Assembly: GCF_000022085.1 (NCBI RefSeq)
Contig: NC_011894.1
Location: forward strand, 4,579,001 to 4,643,000
Length of the DNA stretch: 64,000 nt
Direction of reading: 5' to 3'
Source: Methylobacterium nodulans ORS 2060
GTDB taxonomy: Bacteria > Pseudomonadota > Alphaproteobacteria > Rhizobiales > Beijerinckiaceae
Shown here piece by piece: positions 34,986 to 43,817 of this stretch. Position 1 is the stretch's first letter. Every line of letters starts with the position of its first letter. Position numbers and translations under genes: made by a program. The notes below the pieces were generated by a model, which worked only from the letters and a program-made list of their open reading frames with translations, ran no database searches and was not told the DNA's origin.

Positions 34986-35819
34986 TCAGGGCAGCGACTG
35001 GCCCGGCGCCAGCGGTGGCGCGTCGCGCAAGAGCGTGATCGTCACCCGGCGGTTGGCGGCGATGTAGGGATTGTCCGGGAAGAGCGGCTCGGTGTCGGCC
35101 TTGCCGGAGACGACGGCGAAGCGGTCGTCCGGGATGCCGGCACCCGCCAGGATCTCGCGCACGCTGATCGCCCGGCCGGTGGACAATTCCCAGGGCGGGG
35201 CGGGCGGGCGGCGCCCGGGACGCGTGGCCGCGGTGTAGCCCGCGACCGCAATCCTGTTCGACAGGCTCCGGATGGTCGGCGCGAGCCGCTCCAGCACCTG
35301 CCGGGTGCGGTCGTTCGGCCGGGTCGAGCCATCCGGGAACATCGAGCGGTTGTCCTGGTCCACAAGCGAGACGTCGAGGCCGCGCTCGGTCTCATGGATC
35401 AGCACGTTCTTCGACAGTTCCGCGATGTCGGGAAGGTCCTGCAGCGCCTGCCGCAGGCTCGCCATCGCGAGGCCGAAGCCGTCGCGGTAGCCGTTCTGCG
35501 GAACGCCGTTGTCGAAGACCTCGTCCGGCAGGGGCGGCGTGGTGCGGTCCGAGGCCTTGTCGGGCGTGACGTCGCGCGGGTCGCGCAGCCGGGTCGCGCT
35601 CGGCAGGCCGTTCTTCTCGATGATGCCGTTGAACCGGCTCTCCCGGTTGGTGCCGAACGCGTCGCGCATGGAGCCGGCGACCGCCTGCAGCTTCTTCTGG
35701 TCCTGGGTCGAATAGGCGGCGATCATCACGAAGAAGCTCATGAGGAGCGCCATCAGGTCGGCGAAGGTCACGAACCAGCCGTGACCGCCATGCGCTCCGC
35801 CCCGCTTCTTCCTCGCCAC
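34986..35819 (-). CDS. motB: flagellar motor stator protein MotB
   Basis: A 277-residue stator subunit. The basic start MARKKRGG precedes the single membrane helix WFVTFADLMALLMSFFVMIAAYS, where Asp21 is the ion-carrying residue. A plug/linker region follows, then an OmpA-type peptidoglycan-binding domain from about 150 (IAVAGYTAATRPG, STGRAISVREILAGAGI, NRRVTITLL). The insertion RRPPAPPWELS lies inside that domain. It follows motA, separated by 131 bases that include a perfect 24-base palindrome. Ion choice (H+ or Na+) cannot be fixed from sequence. Confidence 0.88.
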   Translation of the reverse strand: MARKKRGGAHGGHGWFVTFADLMALLMSFFVMIAAYSTQDQKKLQAVAGSMRDAFGTNRESRFNGIIEKNGLPSATRLRDPRDVTPDKASDRTTPPLPDEVFDNGVPQNGYRDGFGLAMASLRQALQDLPDIAELSKNVLIHETERGLDVSLVDQDNRSMFPDGSTRPNDRTRQVLERLAPTIRSLSNRIAVAGYTAATRPGRRPPAPPWELSTGRAISVREILAGAGIPDDRFAVVSGKADTEPLFPDNPYIAANRRVTITLLRDAPPLAPGQSLP

Positions 35820-35850
35820 GGATTCGTCCTCGCCTCGGCCCGGACCTCCG

Positions 35851-35874
35851 TCGGGCCTCTCCGGAGAGGCCCGA
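35851..35874. repeat. perfect 24-base palindrome between motA and motB
   Basis: TCGGGCCTCTCC at 35851-35862 is followed at once by its complement GGAGAGGCCCGA. In the transcript it would form a strong hairpin 31 bases before the motB start, so it might lower motB output relative to motA (stators need more MotA) or protect the motA mRNA end. Confidence 0.6.
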
Positions 35875-35950
35875 TGCAGGCGCGGTCATTCTCAAGTCGC
35901 CCGTCCGGACGGAGAGCCGGATCCCCATCTCCCGGACGGTCTCTTGGCAC

Positions 35951-36724
35951 TTAGGCCGCCTCGGCGGTGAACTCCTCGCGGGTATTGTGGGGCAGGTAGG
36001 CGATCAGCATCTCGCGCACGAGCGATGCGCTCTTCGCATCGCGGATCAGCAGGATGCCGTCGATGACGAGCGAGCGCGACACGTCCTCCTCCTCCAGCTT
36101 GACGTGCAGCTTGTCGGCGATCGGGAGCGCGATCATGTTGGCGATGAGCGCCCCGTAGAGGGTAGCGAGCAGCGCCGTCGCCATGGCGGGGCCAAGCTTC
36201 GACGGGTCCGACATGTTGGCGAACATCGTCACCATGCCGAGGATGGTGCCGATCATGCCCCAGGCTGGGGCGCAGTCGCCGAAGGCGCGGTAGACCTTCG
36301 AGCCCTCCTCCAGATGCATCAGGAAGTTGTCGCGGTCGCGCTCCATCGTGTCGCGAATGAACTCGCGGTCGTAGCCGTCGGCGATGTAGCGCACGCCCTG
36401 GGCCAGGAACGGATCGGAGACCTCCAGGTTCTCCAGCGCCATCGGGCCGGACTTGCGCACCACCTCGGCGATCCGGGTGATCTCCTCGATGAGGTCGCGC
36501 GGCTTCACGGAGCGCATGGTGAAGGCGTAGCGCAGGCCCATCGGCACGCCGTGCACGATGACCGAGAAGGGGAAGCGCAGCATGGTCGCGGCGGTGGCTC
36601 CGCCGAAGATCACGATCAGGGCGTGCTTATCGAAATAGGCCGCGAAGTTGCCGCCATCGATGAGGATCAGCACGATGACGACGGAGGCGCCGCCGAGCAG
36701 GCCGAGGCCGGTTGCGAGATCCAT
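35951..36724 (-). CDS. motA: flagellar motor stator protein MotA/PomA
   Basis: A 257-residue inner-membrane protein with four helices. The first is MDLATGLGLLGGASVVIVLILI; the pore helices are AFGDCAPAWGMIGTILGMVTMF and ATALLATLYGALIANMIALPI. A charged cytoplasmic loop (residues 60-150, with RSVKPRDLIEEI and ERDRDNFLMHLEEG) would touch the rotor protein FliG. It is PomA-like in size. The ATG at 36724 matches family N-termini. It precedes motB in a two-gene unit; no other flagellar gene is nearby except a relic at the window start. Confidence 0.92.
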   Translation of the reverse strand: MDLATGLGLLGGASVVIVLILIDGGNFAAYFDKHALIVIFGGATAATMLRFPFSVIVHGVPMGLRYAFTMRSVKPRDLIEEITRIAEVVRKSGPMALENLEVSDPFLAQGVRYIADGYDREFIRDTMERDRDNFLMHLEEGSKVYRAFGDCAPAWGMIGTILGMVTMFANMSDPSKLGPAMATALLATLYGALIANMIALPIADKLHVKLEEEDVSRSLVIDGILLIRDAKSASLVREMLIAYLPHNTREEFTAEAA

Positions 36725-36937
36725 GACGCGCAAGTGGTTCCTGTCGGAGGGAAGAGGCCGGCTCGACCCGTCCTCAAGCTTTAAGGCGATCAGGCTCAAC
36801 GAAGCGTAAAGCTGGGCCCGTCCCGTCATGCGGCGTTCAGGCGGCGTCTGCCATGAGAGCATCGTGGGCGCGGGCGACGGGCGCCGCGGACGGCGCCGGC
36901 GGATTTTTCCGCGCCTGGGGGTTTCGGAGTTCACTAC

Positions 36938-38722
36938 ATGCGGCTGTTGCGGCTCTATGGGCGGGTCATGCGCCAGCTCGGACCCGATCTGCGGCTCGGC
37001 GCCGTGCTCGCGCTCGCCAATGTGGCGCTCGCGGTGGCGGCCTTCGCCGAGCCGGTGCTGTTCGGACGGATCATCGACCGGGTGACGCATCTGCCGGCGC
37101 GCGCCGAGGGCACGTCCTACGGGGACATCATGCTGCTCGTCGCGGCCTGGGTCGGCTTCGGCCTGTTCACCATCGCGGCGGGGGTTCTGATCGCGCTCCA
37201 TGCCGACCGCCTCTCGCACCGGCGCCGCCTCGGCGTGATGGCGAGCTATTTCGAGCATGTCCTCGACCTGCCGCTCGCCTTCCACTCGGCCCATCATTCG
37301 GGCCGGGTGCTCAAGGCGATGCTGGAGGGTTCGAGCGGCATGGCGTCGCTGTGGCTCGGCTTCTTCCGCGACCATTGCGCGGCCCTGGTGTCGCTCACCG
37401 TGCTGCTGCCGATGACCCTGTTCCTCAACTGGCAGCTCGGCGCGATCCTGCTCGTCCTGGTGGCGGTCTTCACGGCGCTCACCACCTTCGTCCTGCGCCG
37501 CACGGAGAGCCTGCAGGGCGAGGTGGAGCGCTACCATTCGGGCCTCGCCGAGCACGCCTCGGACGCGCTCGGCAACGTCGCGGTGATCCAGTCCTTCACC
37601 CGCGCCAGGGCGGAGAAGGAGGCGATGCACGGCATCATCCGCAACCTCCTCGCCGCCCAGACCCCGGTCCTGTCCTGGTGGGCGCTCGCCTCGGTGGCGA
37701 CCCGCGCCTCGGCGACGCTGACGATGACGGCGATCTTCGTCACCGGCCTCGCGCTGCACTTCCGGGGCCAGGCGAGCGTCGGCGAGGTCGTCTCCTTCAT
37801 GAGCCTCGCGACGCTCCTCGTCGGGCGCCTCGATCAGGTCGTGTCCTTCGTCAACGGGCTGTTCATGCAGGCGCCCAAGATGCAGGAATTCTTCGACATC
37901 CTCGACACGGTCCCGGCCGTGCACGATCGTCCGAATGCCCGCGCGGTCACCCGGATCGCCGGCGAGGTGGCCTTCGAGGACGTGACCTTCTCGTATGACG
38001 GCAAGCGCCGCGCTCTCGACGGGATCAGCTTCTCGGTCCGGCCGGGCGAGACCGTGGCGCTCGTCGGCACCACGGGGTCGGGCAAGTCCACGACGCTCAG
38101 CCTGCTCCACCGCGCCTTCGACCCGGAGACCGGGACGATCCGCATCGACGGCGAGGACATCCGCGACCTCTCCGTCGCGTCGCTCCGGCACAATATCGGC
38201 GTGGTGTTCCAGGAGCCGATGCTGTTCGCCCGCTCGATCCGCGAGAACCTGCAGGTCGGTCGGCCCGACGCCACCGATGCCGAGATGCTGGACGCCCTGG
38301 AGCGCGCGCAGGCGATGGACTTCCTGGCCCGCCAGCCGGACGGGCTCGATGCGGTGATCGGCGAGCGCGGACGTTCGCTGTCGGGCGGCGAGCGCCAGCG
38401 GCTCTCGATCGCGCGGGCCCTGCTGAAGAACCCGCCGGTCCTGATCCTGGACGAGGCGACGAGTGCGCTCGACGCGGCCACCGAGCGCAAGCTGCAGGGC
38501 GCGCTCGAAGCCGTGATGGAGGGCCGCACGACCTTCGTGATCGCCCACCGCCTCGCCACGATCCGCAATGCCGACCGCATCCTCGTCTTCGACAAGGGGC
38601 GCATCATCGAGGCGGGCCGCTTCGACGACCTCGTCGCCCAGGGCGGGCGGTTCGCGGAACTCGCGCGGGCGCAGTTCATGGCGGCCGGGACGCCGGCGGA
38701 TTCCTGCGCGCTCGCGGCCTGA
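36938..38722 (+). CDS. ndvA: cyclic beta-1,2-glucan exporter, ABC transporter with fused permease and ATPase
   Basis: A 594-residue ABC half-transporter. Six membrane helices fill residues 1-320. The ATPase has Walker [10 protein letters not shown], signature LSGGERQRL and Walker [13 protein letters not shown], plus the H-loop VIAHRL. The N-terminus [19 protein letters not shown] and the segment [29 protein letters not shown] are typical of NdvA/ChvA, which exports cyclic glucans to the periplasm for osmotic adaptation and host interaction. It diverges from motA. The synthase gene ndvB is not present here. Confidence 0.93.
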   Translation: MRLLRLYGRVMRQLGPDLRLGAVLALANVALAVAAFAEPVLFGRIIDRVTHLPARAEGTSYGDIMLLVAAWVGFGLFTIAAGVLIALHADRLSHRRRLGVMASYFEHVLDLPLAFHSAHHSGRVLKAMLEGSSGMASLWLGFFRDHCAALVSLTVLLPMTLFLNWQLGAILLVLVAVFTALTTFVLRRTESLQGEVERYHSGLAEHASDALGNVAVIQSFTRARAEKEAMHGIIRNLLAAQTPVLSWWALASVATRASATLTMTAIFVTGLALHFRGQASVGEVVSFMSLATLLVGRLDQVVSFVNGLFMQAPKMQEFFDILDTVPAVHDRPNARAVTRIAGEVAFEDVTFSYDGKRRALDGISFSVRPGETVALVGTTGSGKSTTLSLLHRAFDPETGTIRIDGEDIRDLSVASLRHNIGVVFQEPMLFARSIRENLQVGRPDATDAEMLDALERAQAMDFLARQPDGLDAVIGERGRSLSGGERQRLSIARALLKNPPVLILDEATSALDAATERKLQGALEAVMEGRTTFVIAHRLATIRNADRILVFDKGRIIEAGRFDDLVAQGGRFAELARAQFMAAGTPADSCALAA

Positions 38723-39098
38723 GCGCCCGGCCGCCGACAGCGGGGCGCCGGAACCCCGCTCCCCGGGACGGGAGCGGGACAGTCCTTCTCGATCACAGCG
38801 CCGGACGCGGACGGAGACGGGCCGCGCGCATTTCCACGCGAGAGGACTTGCCACGACCGGTTCGGGATTGTCTCGTCGCCCGAACGAGCTTTCATCGTTG
38901 AAGAAACAGGGATTTACGAAATATTAATCGAGTGAATCCGCCATCGATTTGCTCGATTGTCTGGTGCGCGGGAGGGATCAAGCTTTGCGGTGAGGCGGTC
39001 CGGCTCATCGTTTTGCCGAAATGCGGTGAGAGAGACTGTGCGTGCCGGGCGTCCCGCCCGATGGTCCAGGCGCCGCCTCACGAGCGTTGAGAGTTCCC
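38723..39098. other. gene-free spacer after ndvA
   Basis: Just after the stop, AGCGGGG (38739-38745) and CCCCGCT (38754-38760) can form a short hairpin that may end ndvA transcription. The remainder holds an AT-rich promoter-like segment (annotated separately) and no convincing frame on either strand. Confidence 0.35.
38898..38927 (+). promoter_or_regulatory. candidate promoter before a small membrane protein gene
   Basis: TTGAAG at 38898-38903 and TATTAA at 38922-38927 are spaced 18 bases apart, in a locally AT-rich stretch (GATTTACGAAATATTAATCG) that stands out from the surrounding GC-rich DNA. The start of the small gene lies about 165 bases downstream. Confidence 0.35.
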
Positions 39099-39239
39099 AT
39101 GTCGGATGCATCCCTCTTCCTCAATCTCGCCGGCGCGATGGCGATCGTCGCCGCAGCCGGGCACGGTATCCGGTTGGCGCTCGATGCCTGGATCCGCCTC
39201 GCCCCGGCGGGGACGCCGGACGATCCGGCCGGCGAGTAG
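39099..39239 (+). CDS. possible 46-residue membrane protein
   Basis: A short frame beginning at an ATG with a weak GAGAG upstream. It has a hydrophobic span (LFLNLAGAMAIVAAAGHGIRLALDAW) and a polar C-terminal tail (APAGTPDDPAGE). The composition is reasonable for a single-span small protein and differs from random GC-rich frames. No family is recognised. Confidence 0.4.
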   Translation: MSDASLFLNLAGAMAIVAAAGHGIRLALDAWIRLAPAGTPDDPAGE

Positions 39240-39767
39240 AGCCGCGCCGATCGCGGCTCAGCCTCACGGTCCCGGGGTGTCGCGCTTCGCGCCGACAGGG
39301 GATCCTCTGCGTCGAGTGGCGCCTAAAATAGAAGCCGCGGAGCGGCTTCCACGCATCTCCGGGTCGATTGAGACCGCGTCAGCCCCCGCGACGCCGTCCG
39401 TCTGACACGCTCAGCGACGATCGATGATCGTCCCGCCCGGCCTCTCGCCCGCTCTCCCTGTCCCGGGCGCATGCAGCGTCAGCGGAATGCAACCCGGGAT
39501 CCAGCACGAGAACTCGCCGCGAAGCGGCTCCGTATGTCAGCACTGTCGTTGAAAGCGGTCGCTGCGCGACTTCATTGTCTGGGTCCCGGATCTCCTTCCG
39601 CGCCCACCTGAGCAAGGCCGAAATCCGCTATCGTGCGAGCCGCGGCACCTCTGCCGCCTCGGAGAGCAGGCTGAAGCCGTGTGCAAAACCGGCTCCGGCT
39701 CCGCCTTTAACAGTCTCTTCCCGGCCCGAGCGCTAGCATCTCCGGACGAAAAGCTGGAGAAGGCGAC
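39240..39767. repeat. repeat-bearing gene-free spacer
   Basis: The segment GGAGCGGCTTCCACGCATCT at 39339-39358 matches the end module of mosaic repeat A. 39425-39472 is the second copy of repeat B. A third block around CATTGTCTGGGTCCCGGATC (39574-39593) is a further palindromic-looking element seen once. No frame in this stretch has a plausible start and codon pattern. Confidence 0.5.
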
Positions 39768-40070
39768 ATGACACGGCGCCGGTTCAACGCCGCATCGGAA
39801 TTTCAGACGGAGCAACAACTCGATAGTCTGGCGCGCGCGCTCCGGCGTCTGACCCAGCATCGCGGGTATGACCGCTCCGTCATTGTCAGTGCGGTGCTCA
39901 AGCGCGTTCTCGCGCCGTCCGGCAGCTTCCCGCAGGTCCCGCCGAGCGTCGAGGAGCTGCGCGCACGGCTCGATGCCGTCTGCGTGGACCGAAAGATGCT
40001 CGACTATCTCCTGCACAACCTCGCCGCCGAAATGGATGTCGCGCACCGGCGCAGTGTCGAGGGCGTTTGA
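39768..40070 (+). CDS. hypothetical helical protein
   Basis: A 100-residue soluble protein, mostly helical and basic (RRRFNAASEFQTEQQLDSLARALRRL). It has a short Pro-containing turn (APSGSFPQVPPS) and a second helical half ending in LHNLAAEMDVAHRRSVEGV. GGAGAAGG lies just before the ATG. No family is recognised. It is flanked upstream by the repeat-bearing spacer and converges on the DUF6894 gene. Confidence 0.6.
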   Translation: MTRRRFNAASEFQTEQQLDSLARALRRLTQHRGYDRSVIVSAVLKRVLAPSGSFPQVPPSVEELRARLDAVCVDRKMLDYLLHNLAAEMDVAHRRSVEGV

Positions 40071-40149
40071 GTCGGCGCGGCCCTCGTGCCCGATCCGCCA
40101 TCGCGAGGATGTGGCCCCTCGATGCCGGGCGCGCAGCGCCGGGAGGCGC

Positions 40150-40407
40150 TCAGTGGAGCGTCCCGCCCGGCTCCCCGGGCGGCACAACCGCTTCCGAGAA
40201 GGGGAACTCGAAGACGATCTCGCCGGCCTCGTCGGTGACTTCGAGGATCGCCGAGAGCAGCCGCGAGGTGGGGCCGCTCTCGCGCAGCACCTCGCGGATC
40301 AGGTTGCGCGCGACCTCCCAGGCCTCGTCCGCGTCGCGCAAGGTTCGGCCCTCAGGATCGGGCAGCAGATCCGCGCCGACCCGTGTCGCGAAGAAGTAGC
40401 GGGGCAT
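40150..40407 (-). CDS. DUF6894 family protein
   Basis: An 85-residue soluble protein beginning MPRYFFATRVGADLLPDPEG, the pattern of the small DUF6894 family abundant in Methylobacterium and Bradyrhizobium. A helix with ADEAWEVARNLIREVL and a strand pair (SAILEVTDEAGEIVFEFPF) complete it. Function is unknown. The ATG has GGAGG nearby. It lies 22 bases after a secreted UbiC-like gene on the same strand, so the two may be one unit. Confidence 0.8.
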   Translation of the reverse strand: MPRYFFATRVGADLLPDPEGRTLRDADEAWEVARNLIREVLRESGPTSRLLSAILEVTDEAGEIVFEFPFSEAVVPPGEPGGTLH

Positions 40408-40429
40408 GGCATGGCCTCCGGTCGCCATC

Positions 40430-41125
40430 TCAGGGCTTCGCGCAGGCGGGATCCGCCGGCCTCGGTGCCCGCGCGAAGTCGAGCACGGTCCGCGCATAGG
40501 TCTCTACCACTTCCGAGAACGGCTGCCGCTCGGCGGTGAACAGCACGGCGCGATGGCTGAAGAGCGCCTCCGGGACCGGGAGCGTCCCGCAGGATCCCGC
40601 GCTCGGCGCCGCCTGATCCCAGCCCTCCGGGAGCGGCTGCCAAAGGAGGCGGCTCTCGACCGTCTGCCGGGTCGGCTTGAGACCCTGCACCGCTCGCCCG
40701 AAGGGGGTGTCGCTGGTGTCGAGCGCCCGGTTCATCTCGGGCGTGAGGCGCGCGGGCACGTACCAATTGTCGGCCTCCGACAGCACCTGATCGCCGCAGG
40801 CGAGCCGCACCCGCCGGTACCGCAGGGGCTCGTCCGGGCCGACCTGGAGGCGCTGACGCGTCTCGGCACTCGCCGGCCGGTCCACCTCGCGCACCAGCCG
40901 GGCGACGAGCCGCGGCTCCGCCGCGATCCCGTGCGCGCCGCACCACGCTTCGAGGGTCGTGGTGGCGCTGCGGGCGGCGAGGAGCTGCGCGTTCAGCGTC
41001 TGCATCACCGCCATCGCCTCGACGCGGCTCAGATAGGTGTCGGGCCAGGCGGGGCGGGTCTCGGCGCGCGCCGGCAGCGCGGCGATCGCGAGGAGGCTGG
41101 CGAGCAGGGCAGGCGTGCGGAGCAT
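40430..41125 (-). CDS. exported protein with a chorismate-lyase-like domain
   Basis: A 231-residue precursor with a signal peptide (MLRTPALLASLLAIAALPARA). The mature part contains PLRYRRVRLACGDQVLSEADNWYVPARLTPEM followed by DTPFGRAVQGLKPTRQTVESRLLW. Its order of strands and the Arg/Trp-Tyr-Val-Pro/Gly pattern recall the UbiC/UTRA chorismate lyase fold. A leader peptide would be unusual for UbiC, which is cytoplasmic, so it may use the fold to bind another ligand. There are four cysteines, perhaps two disulfides. The start at 41125 has AGGA upstream; an ATG 11 codons earlier is possible. Confidence 0.65.
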   Translation of the reverse strand: MLRTPALLASLLAIAALPARAETRPAWPDTYLSRVEAMAVMQTLNAQLLAARSATTTLEAWCGAHGIAAEPRLVARLVREVDRPASAETRQRLQVGPDEPLRYRRVRLACGDQVLSEADNWYVPARLTPEMNRALDTSDTPFGRAVQGLKPTRQTVESRLLWQPLPEGWDQAAPSAGSCGTLPVPEALFSHRAVLFTAERQPFSEVVETYARTVLDFARAPRPADPACAKP

Positions 41126-41266
41126 GGGGAGGGTCCTGAGAAGACTCGGCCGTCTCATCCCGCGACTCGCTGCGGAAGGAAAGGGGGGGCCGGCGAGGGC
41201 GAGAAGTCACTGGCGGTTCGCAGATCGATGGGTATGACAGGGCCCGCTGACGCGAGGGAGATGGCG

Positions 41267-41821
41267 ATGTCGGGCGGTCACGGAGCGGTCGAAGGGTCGA
41301 ACAAGAAGGTGGCGCTGCTGATCTCGGTTCTGGCGCTGTTCCTGGCGCTGGGCGAGACGCTGGCCAAGAGCGCGCAGACGGATGCGATCAGCGCGAATGT
41401 CGAGGCGAGCAACCTGTGGGCGTTCTTCCAGGCCCGCACGATCCGCAGCACGGTCCTCAAGACCGCGGTCGAGCAGGCGGCGCTGGAGGCCCCGGGTGCC
41501 GCGCCGGAGGCGGTGAAGAAGCAGGTCGAGGACTGGCAGAAGACCATTGCCCGCTACGATTCCGAGCCCGCCACGGGCGAGGGCCGCAAGGAACTCGCCG
41601 CCAGGGCCAAGACGGCGGAGGAGAAGCGCGAGCTCGCGCTGGCGCGCTACCACCATTTCGAGGTCGGGTCGGCCGCGTTCCAGATCGGCATCGTGCTCGC
41701 CTCCGCGCAGGTGATCACCGGAATCACGGCGCTCGCCGTCACTGGCGGCCTGCTCGGCGTGGCGGGAATCGGCATGCTGGCCGTCGGCCTGTTCGCCCCG
41801 CACGCCTTGCATCTCATCTAA
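41267..41821 (+). CDS. DUF4337 membrane protein
   Basis: A 184-residue protein of the DUF4337 family. A short N-terminal helix KVALLISVLALFLALGETLAK is followed by the family core TDAISANVEASNLWAFFQARTIR and a coiled-coil stretch (residues 70-130). Two C-terminal membrane helices follow (FQIGIVLASAQVITGITALAV and LLGVAGIGMLAVGLF). Function is not known. GAGGGAG lies six bases before the chosen ATG; an ATG two codons upstream is also in frame. Confidence 0.85.
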   Translation: MSGGHGAVEGSNKKVALLISVLALFLALGETLAKSAQTDAISANVEASNLWAFFQARTIRSTVLKTAVEQAALEAPGAAPEAVKKQVEDWQKTIARYDSEPATGEGRKELAARAKTAEEKRELALARYHHFEVGSAAFQIGIVLASAQVITGITALAVTGGLLGVAGIGMLAVGLFAPHALHLI

Positions 41822-41829
41822 ATAGAAAC

Positions 41830-42235
41830 CGACCGGCGTGGAATCCGCCCCGCTCCTCATGCTGAGGTGGCGGCGATCGAAGATCGCACCGGCAGCCGGC
41901 CCTCTGGCCGGCATCAGCCGGCACGCACGCCTGACTGCTCATCCCATCCACCGGAGGCTCGGACCACCGTCCAGGTGTGCTTCGAGGCTCCTTCGGAGCA
42001 CCTCAGCATGAGGGCCGGGGTTGGCTGCCACGGGAGGGAGCGCTCGGTCAGCCGGTTTCATCCCCCTAGGGCCGGCTTGGCCGGTGGTGAACTGATCCCA
42101 AGGGCCCAAGATGCTGACGCGCATGCTCACGCATCGGGCCGTTGACCCATCTCGAAGTGTCGACACCAAGCCTTTGGCTTGGCGAAAATTCCGAGACCGG
42201 AACCAACGGTCCTGTTCAAGGCCCGTTGGTATCAC
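41830..42235. repeat. dispersed mosaic repeat A, expanded copy
   Basis: Reading left to right: CGTGGAATCCGCCCCGCTCC and TCATGCTGAGG (complement of 59933-59975), a divergent hairpin region ending GCACCTCAGCATGAGGGCC near 42016, then the GGTTTCATCC...GGCCGGTGGTGAACTGAT linker (42055-42107). After that come the TCTCGAAGTGTCGACACCAAGCC/GGCTTGGCG...CCGAGA hairpin (42150-42196) and CCAACGG/CCGTTGG (42203-42229). All modules of the family occur here in opposite order to the copy at 20409. Confidence 0.8.
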
Positions 42236-42243
42236 GCGGGCGC

Positions 42244-43524
42244 TCAGCCAAAGACGTCGCCCGTGATGGTCCGATACCAGGCGGCTGCGTGGGCGGCCTC
42301 CTCGGTGCGCAGCTCGGCCGGGGCGTCGAGCGGGCTCGTCCCGCCGGCACCCTCGACATCGGCGAGCACCCCGTTCACCGGGTGATAGACGCCCGCGACG
42401 GAGATGCCGTAGCCGGGCGCGACGAGGCTGTAGCAGGTGTTGATCAGCTTCGGCGTGACCGGCGGGCGCCCCGCCAGCAGGTCGGCGACGGCCTCGGCGC
42501 AGACCTTCGCCTGAGCATTGGCCGAAAAGGCGGATTTCGGCATCGCCCCCGCGATGGCGGCGTCGCCGATCACGTGGATGGAGGGGACGAGGCGGGACTC
42601 GAAGGTCACCGGGTCGATCGGGCACCAGCCCGACCGGTCTGCGACCCCCGCCGCGGCCGCGATCGGAGCGGCGCGCTGGGGCGGGATGATGCAGGCGACG
42701 GCGGCCCGGTAATCCGAGAAGTCCGTCCGGACCGTCATCGTGCCGGGATCCACCGCCGTGACCTGCCCGCCCGCCGCCAGGGGAACGTATTCCAGGTGAT
42801 CGGGATAGAGGGCCTTCCAGGCCGCCTCGAACAGCTTCTGCTTGGAGAACGTGTCCTTCGCGTCGAGGACGATCAGCTTCGAGCGCGGTTTCTGCGTCTT
42901 GAGCAGGTGGGCGATGAGGCTCGCGCGTTCGTAGGGACCCGGCGGGCAGCGATAGGGATTGCCGGGCACCGACAGCACCACCGTGCCGCCATCCGGCATC
43001 GCCGCGAGCTGGCGGGCGAGGAGCTCGGTCTGGGCACCGGCCTTCCAGGCATGCGGCATCACCTCGGCCGCGGCCTCGTCGTAGCCCGGGAGCGCGTCGA
43101 AACGCAGGGCGATGCCGGGCGAGAGGATCAGGCGGTCGTAGGGCAGGGCGGTGCCGTCCGCGAGCGCCACCCGCCTGGCGCGTCCGTCGATCCCGCTTGC
43201 GCGGGCCTGCACCACCGTGACGCCGCTCGCCTTCAGGCCCTCGTAGCCGAAGCGCTGCGCCGTCATGGGCCTCAGGCCAACCATGACCTCGTTGCTGAAG
43301 GGGCAGGCCGTGTAGGTCGTCTCGGCCTCGACCAGCGTGACGGACAGCCCCGCCTGATGCAGCGCCCGCGCCGCCGAGGCGCCGCCGAAGCCGCCGCCGA
43401 GGACGACGACACGGCCGGAAGCGCCCTGCTGCGCCCGCACAGGACGGGCGTGCGCCCGCACAGGGCGGGCGAGGGCGAGCCCCGCAAGGCCGCCGAGGAG
43501 GCTTCTCCGCGTCGCGTCGGTCAC
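42244..43524 (-). CDS. flavocytochrome c sulfide dehydrogenase-like flavoprotein
   Basis: A 426-residue FAD protein with a twin-arginine-type leader (RRSLLGGLAGLALA). The FAD motif VVLGGGFGGASAARAL is followed by the family's YTACPFSNEV and by Cys193 in NPYRCPPGPYER. INTCYSLVAPGYGISVAG carries Cys364; these two cysteines are candidates for the redox disulfide of FCSD. The usual substrate is sulfide or another sulfur species, with electrons passed to a c-type cytochrome. It starts at a GTG overlapping the cytochrome stop by four bases. The role with a molybdenum hydroxylase is unclear. Confidence 0.87.
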   Translation of the reverse strand: MTDATRRSLLGGLAGLALARPVRAHARPVRAQQGASGRVVVLGGGFGGASAARALHQAGLSVTLVEAETTYTACPFSNEVMVGLRPMTAQRFGYEGLKASGVTVVQARASGIDGRARRVALADGTALPYDRLILSPGIALRFDALPGYDEAAAEVMPHAWKAGAQTELLARQLAAMPDGGTVVLSVPGNPYRCPPGPYERASLIAHLLKTQKPRSKLIVLDAKDTFSKQKLFEAAWKALYPDHLEYVPLAAGGQVTAVDPGTMTVRTDFSDYRAAVACIIPPQRAAPIAAAAGVADRSGWCPIDPVTFESRLVPSIHVIGDAAIAGAMPKSAFSANAQAKVCAEAVADLLAGRPPVTPKLINTCYSLVAPGYGISVAGVYHPVNGVLADVEGAGGTSPLDAPAELRTEEAAHAAAWYRTITGDVFG

Positions 43525-43817
43525 GGCGCCTCCTGCGGCTGCTGCGCCAGATAGTCGGCGATCGCGCGGCTCTCCTCCTCGGAGAATCCCTTGGCGATCC
43601 GGGTCATCACGGTGGCCGGGCGCGTGCCCGCCCGGTAGTCCTTGAGCGCCGCCGCAATCTCCTCGGCCGGGCGGCCCGCCAGCGGCGCGAAGGCGCCCTC
43701 CCCGTGCGGGCCGTGGCAGCCCGAGCAGGAGGAGGCGCCGGGCGGGGCCTGGAGCGGCGCCCCACGGGCGCCGCCGAGGCTCGCGGCGAGGAGCGCCAGG
43801 GCGAGACGGGCTCTCAC
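43521..43817 (-). CDS. small monohaem cytochrome c
   Basis: A 98-residue exported cytochrome. A short signal peptide (LALALLAASLGGARGA) precedes the haem site CSGCH (31-35), and Met71 in TRPATVMTRIAKGF is the likely sixth ligand. The C-terminal helix EEESRAIADYLAQQP is typical of class I cytochromes. It starts at a GTG overlapping the molybdopterin subunit's TGA (GTGA) and its own stop overlaps the flavoprotein's GTG. This double coupling argues for a complex in which it accepts electrons from one or both enzymes. Confidence 0.88.
   Translation of the reverse strand: MRARLALALLAASLGGARGAPLQAPPGASSCSGCHGPHGEGAFAPLAGRPAEEIAAALKDYRAGTRPATVMTRIAKGFSEEESRAIADYLAQQPQEAP

Noticed and set aside
36725..38854. 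N-terminal extension of MotA giving a protein of over 900 residues
   Set aside because: It runs antisense through ndvA, and MotA has the normal family start at 36724.
40406..41266. N-terminal extension of the DUF4337 protein (about 287 codons)
   Set aside because: The extension is antisense to the exported UbiC-like gene and has shadow-type composition; the DUF4337 pattern begins just after the ATG at 41267.
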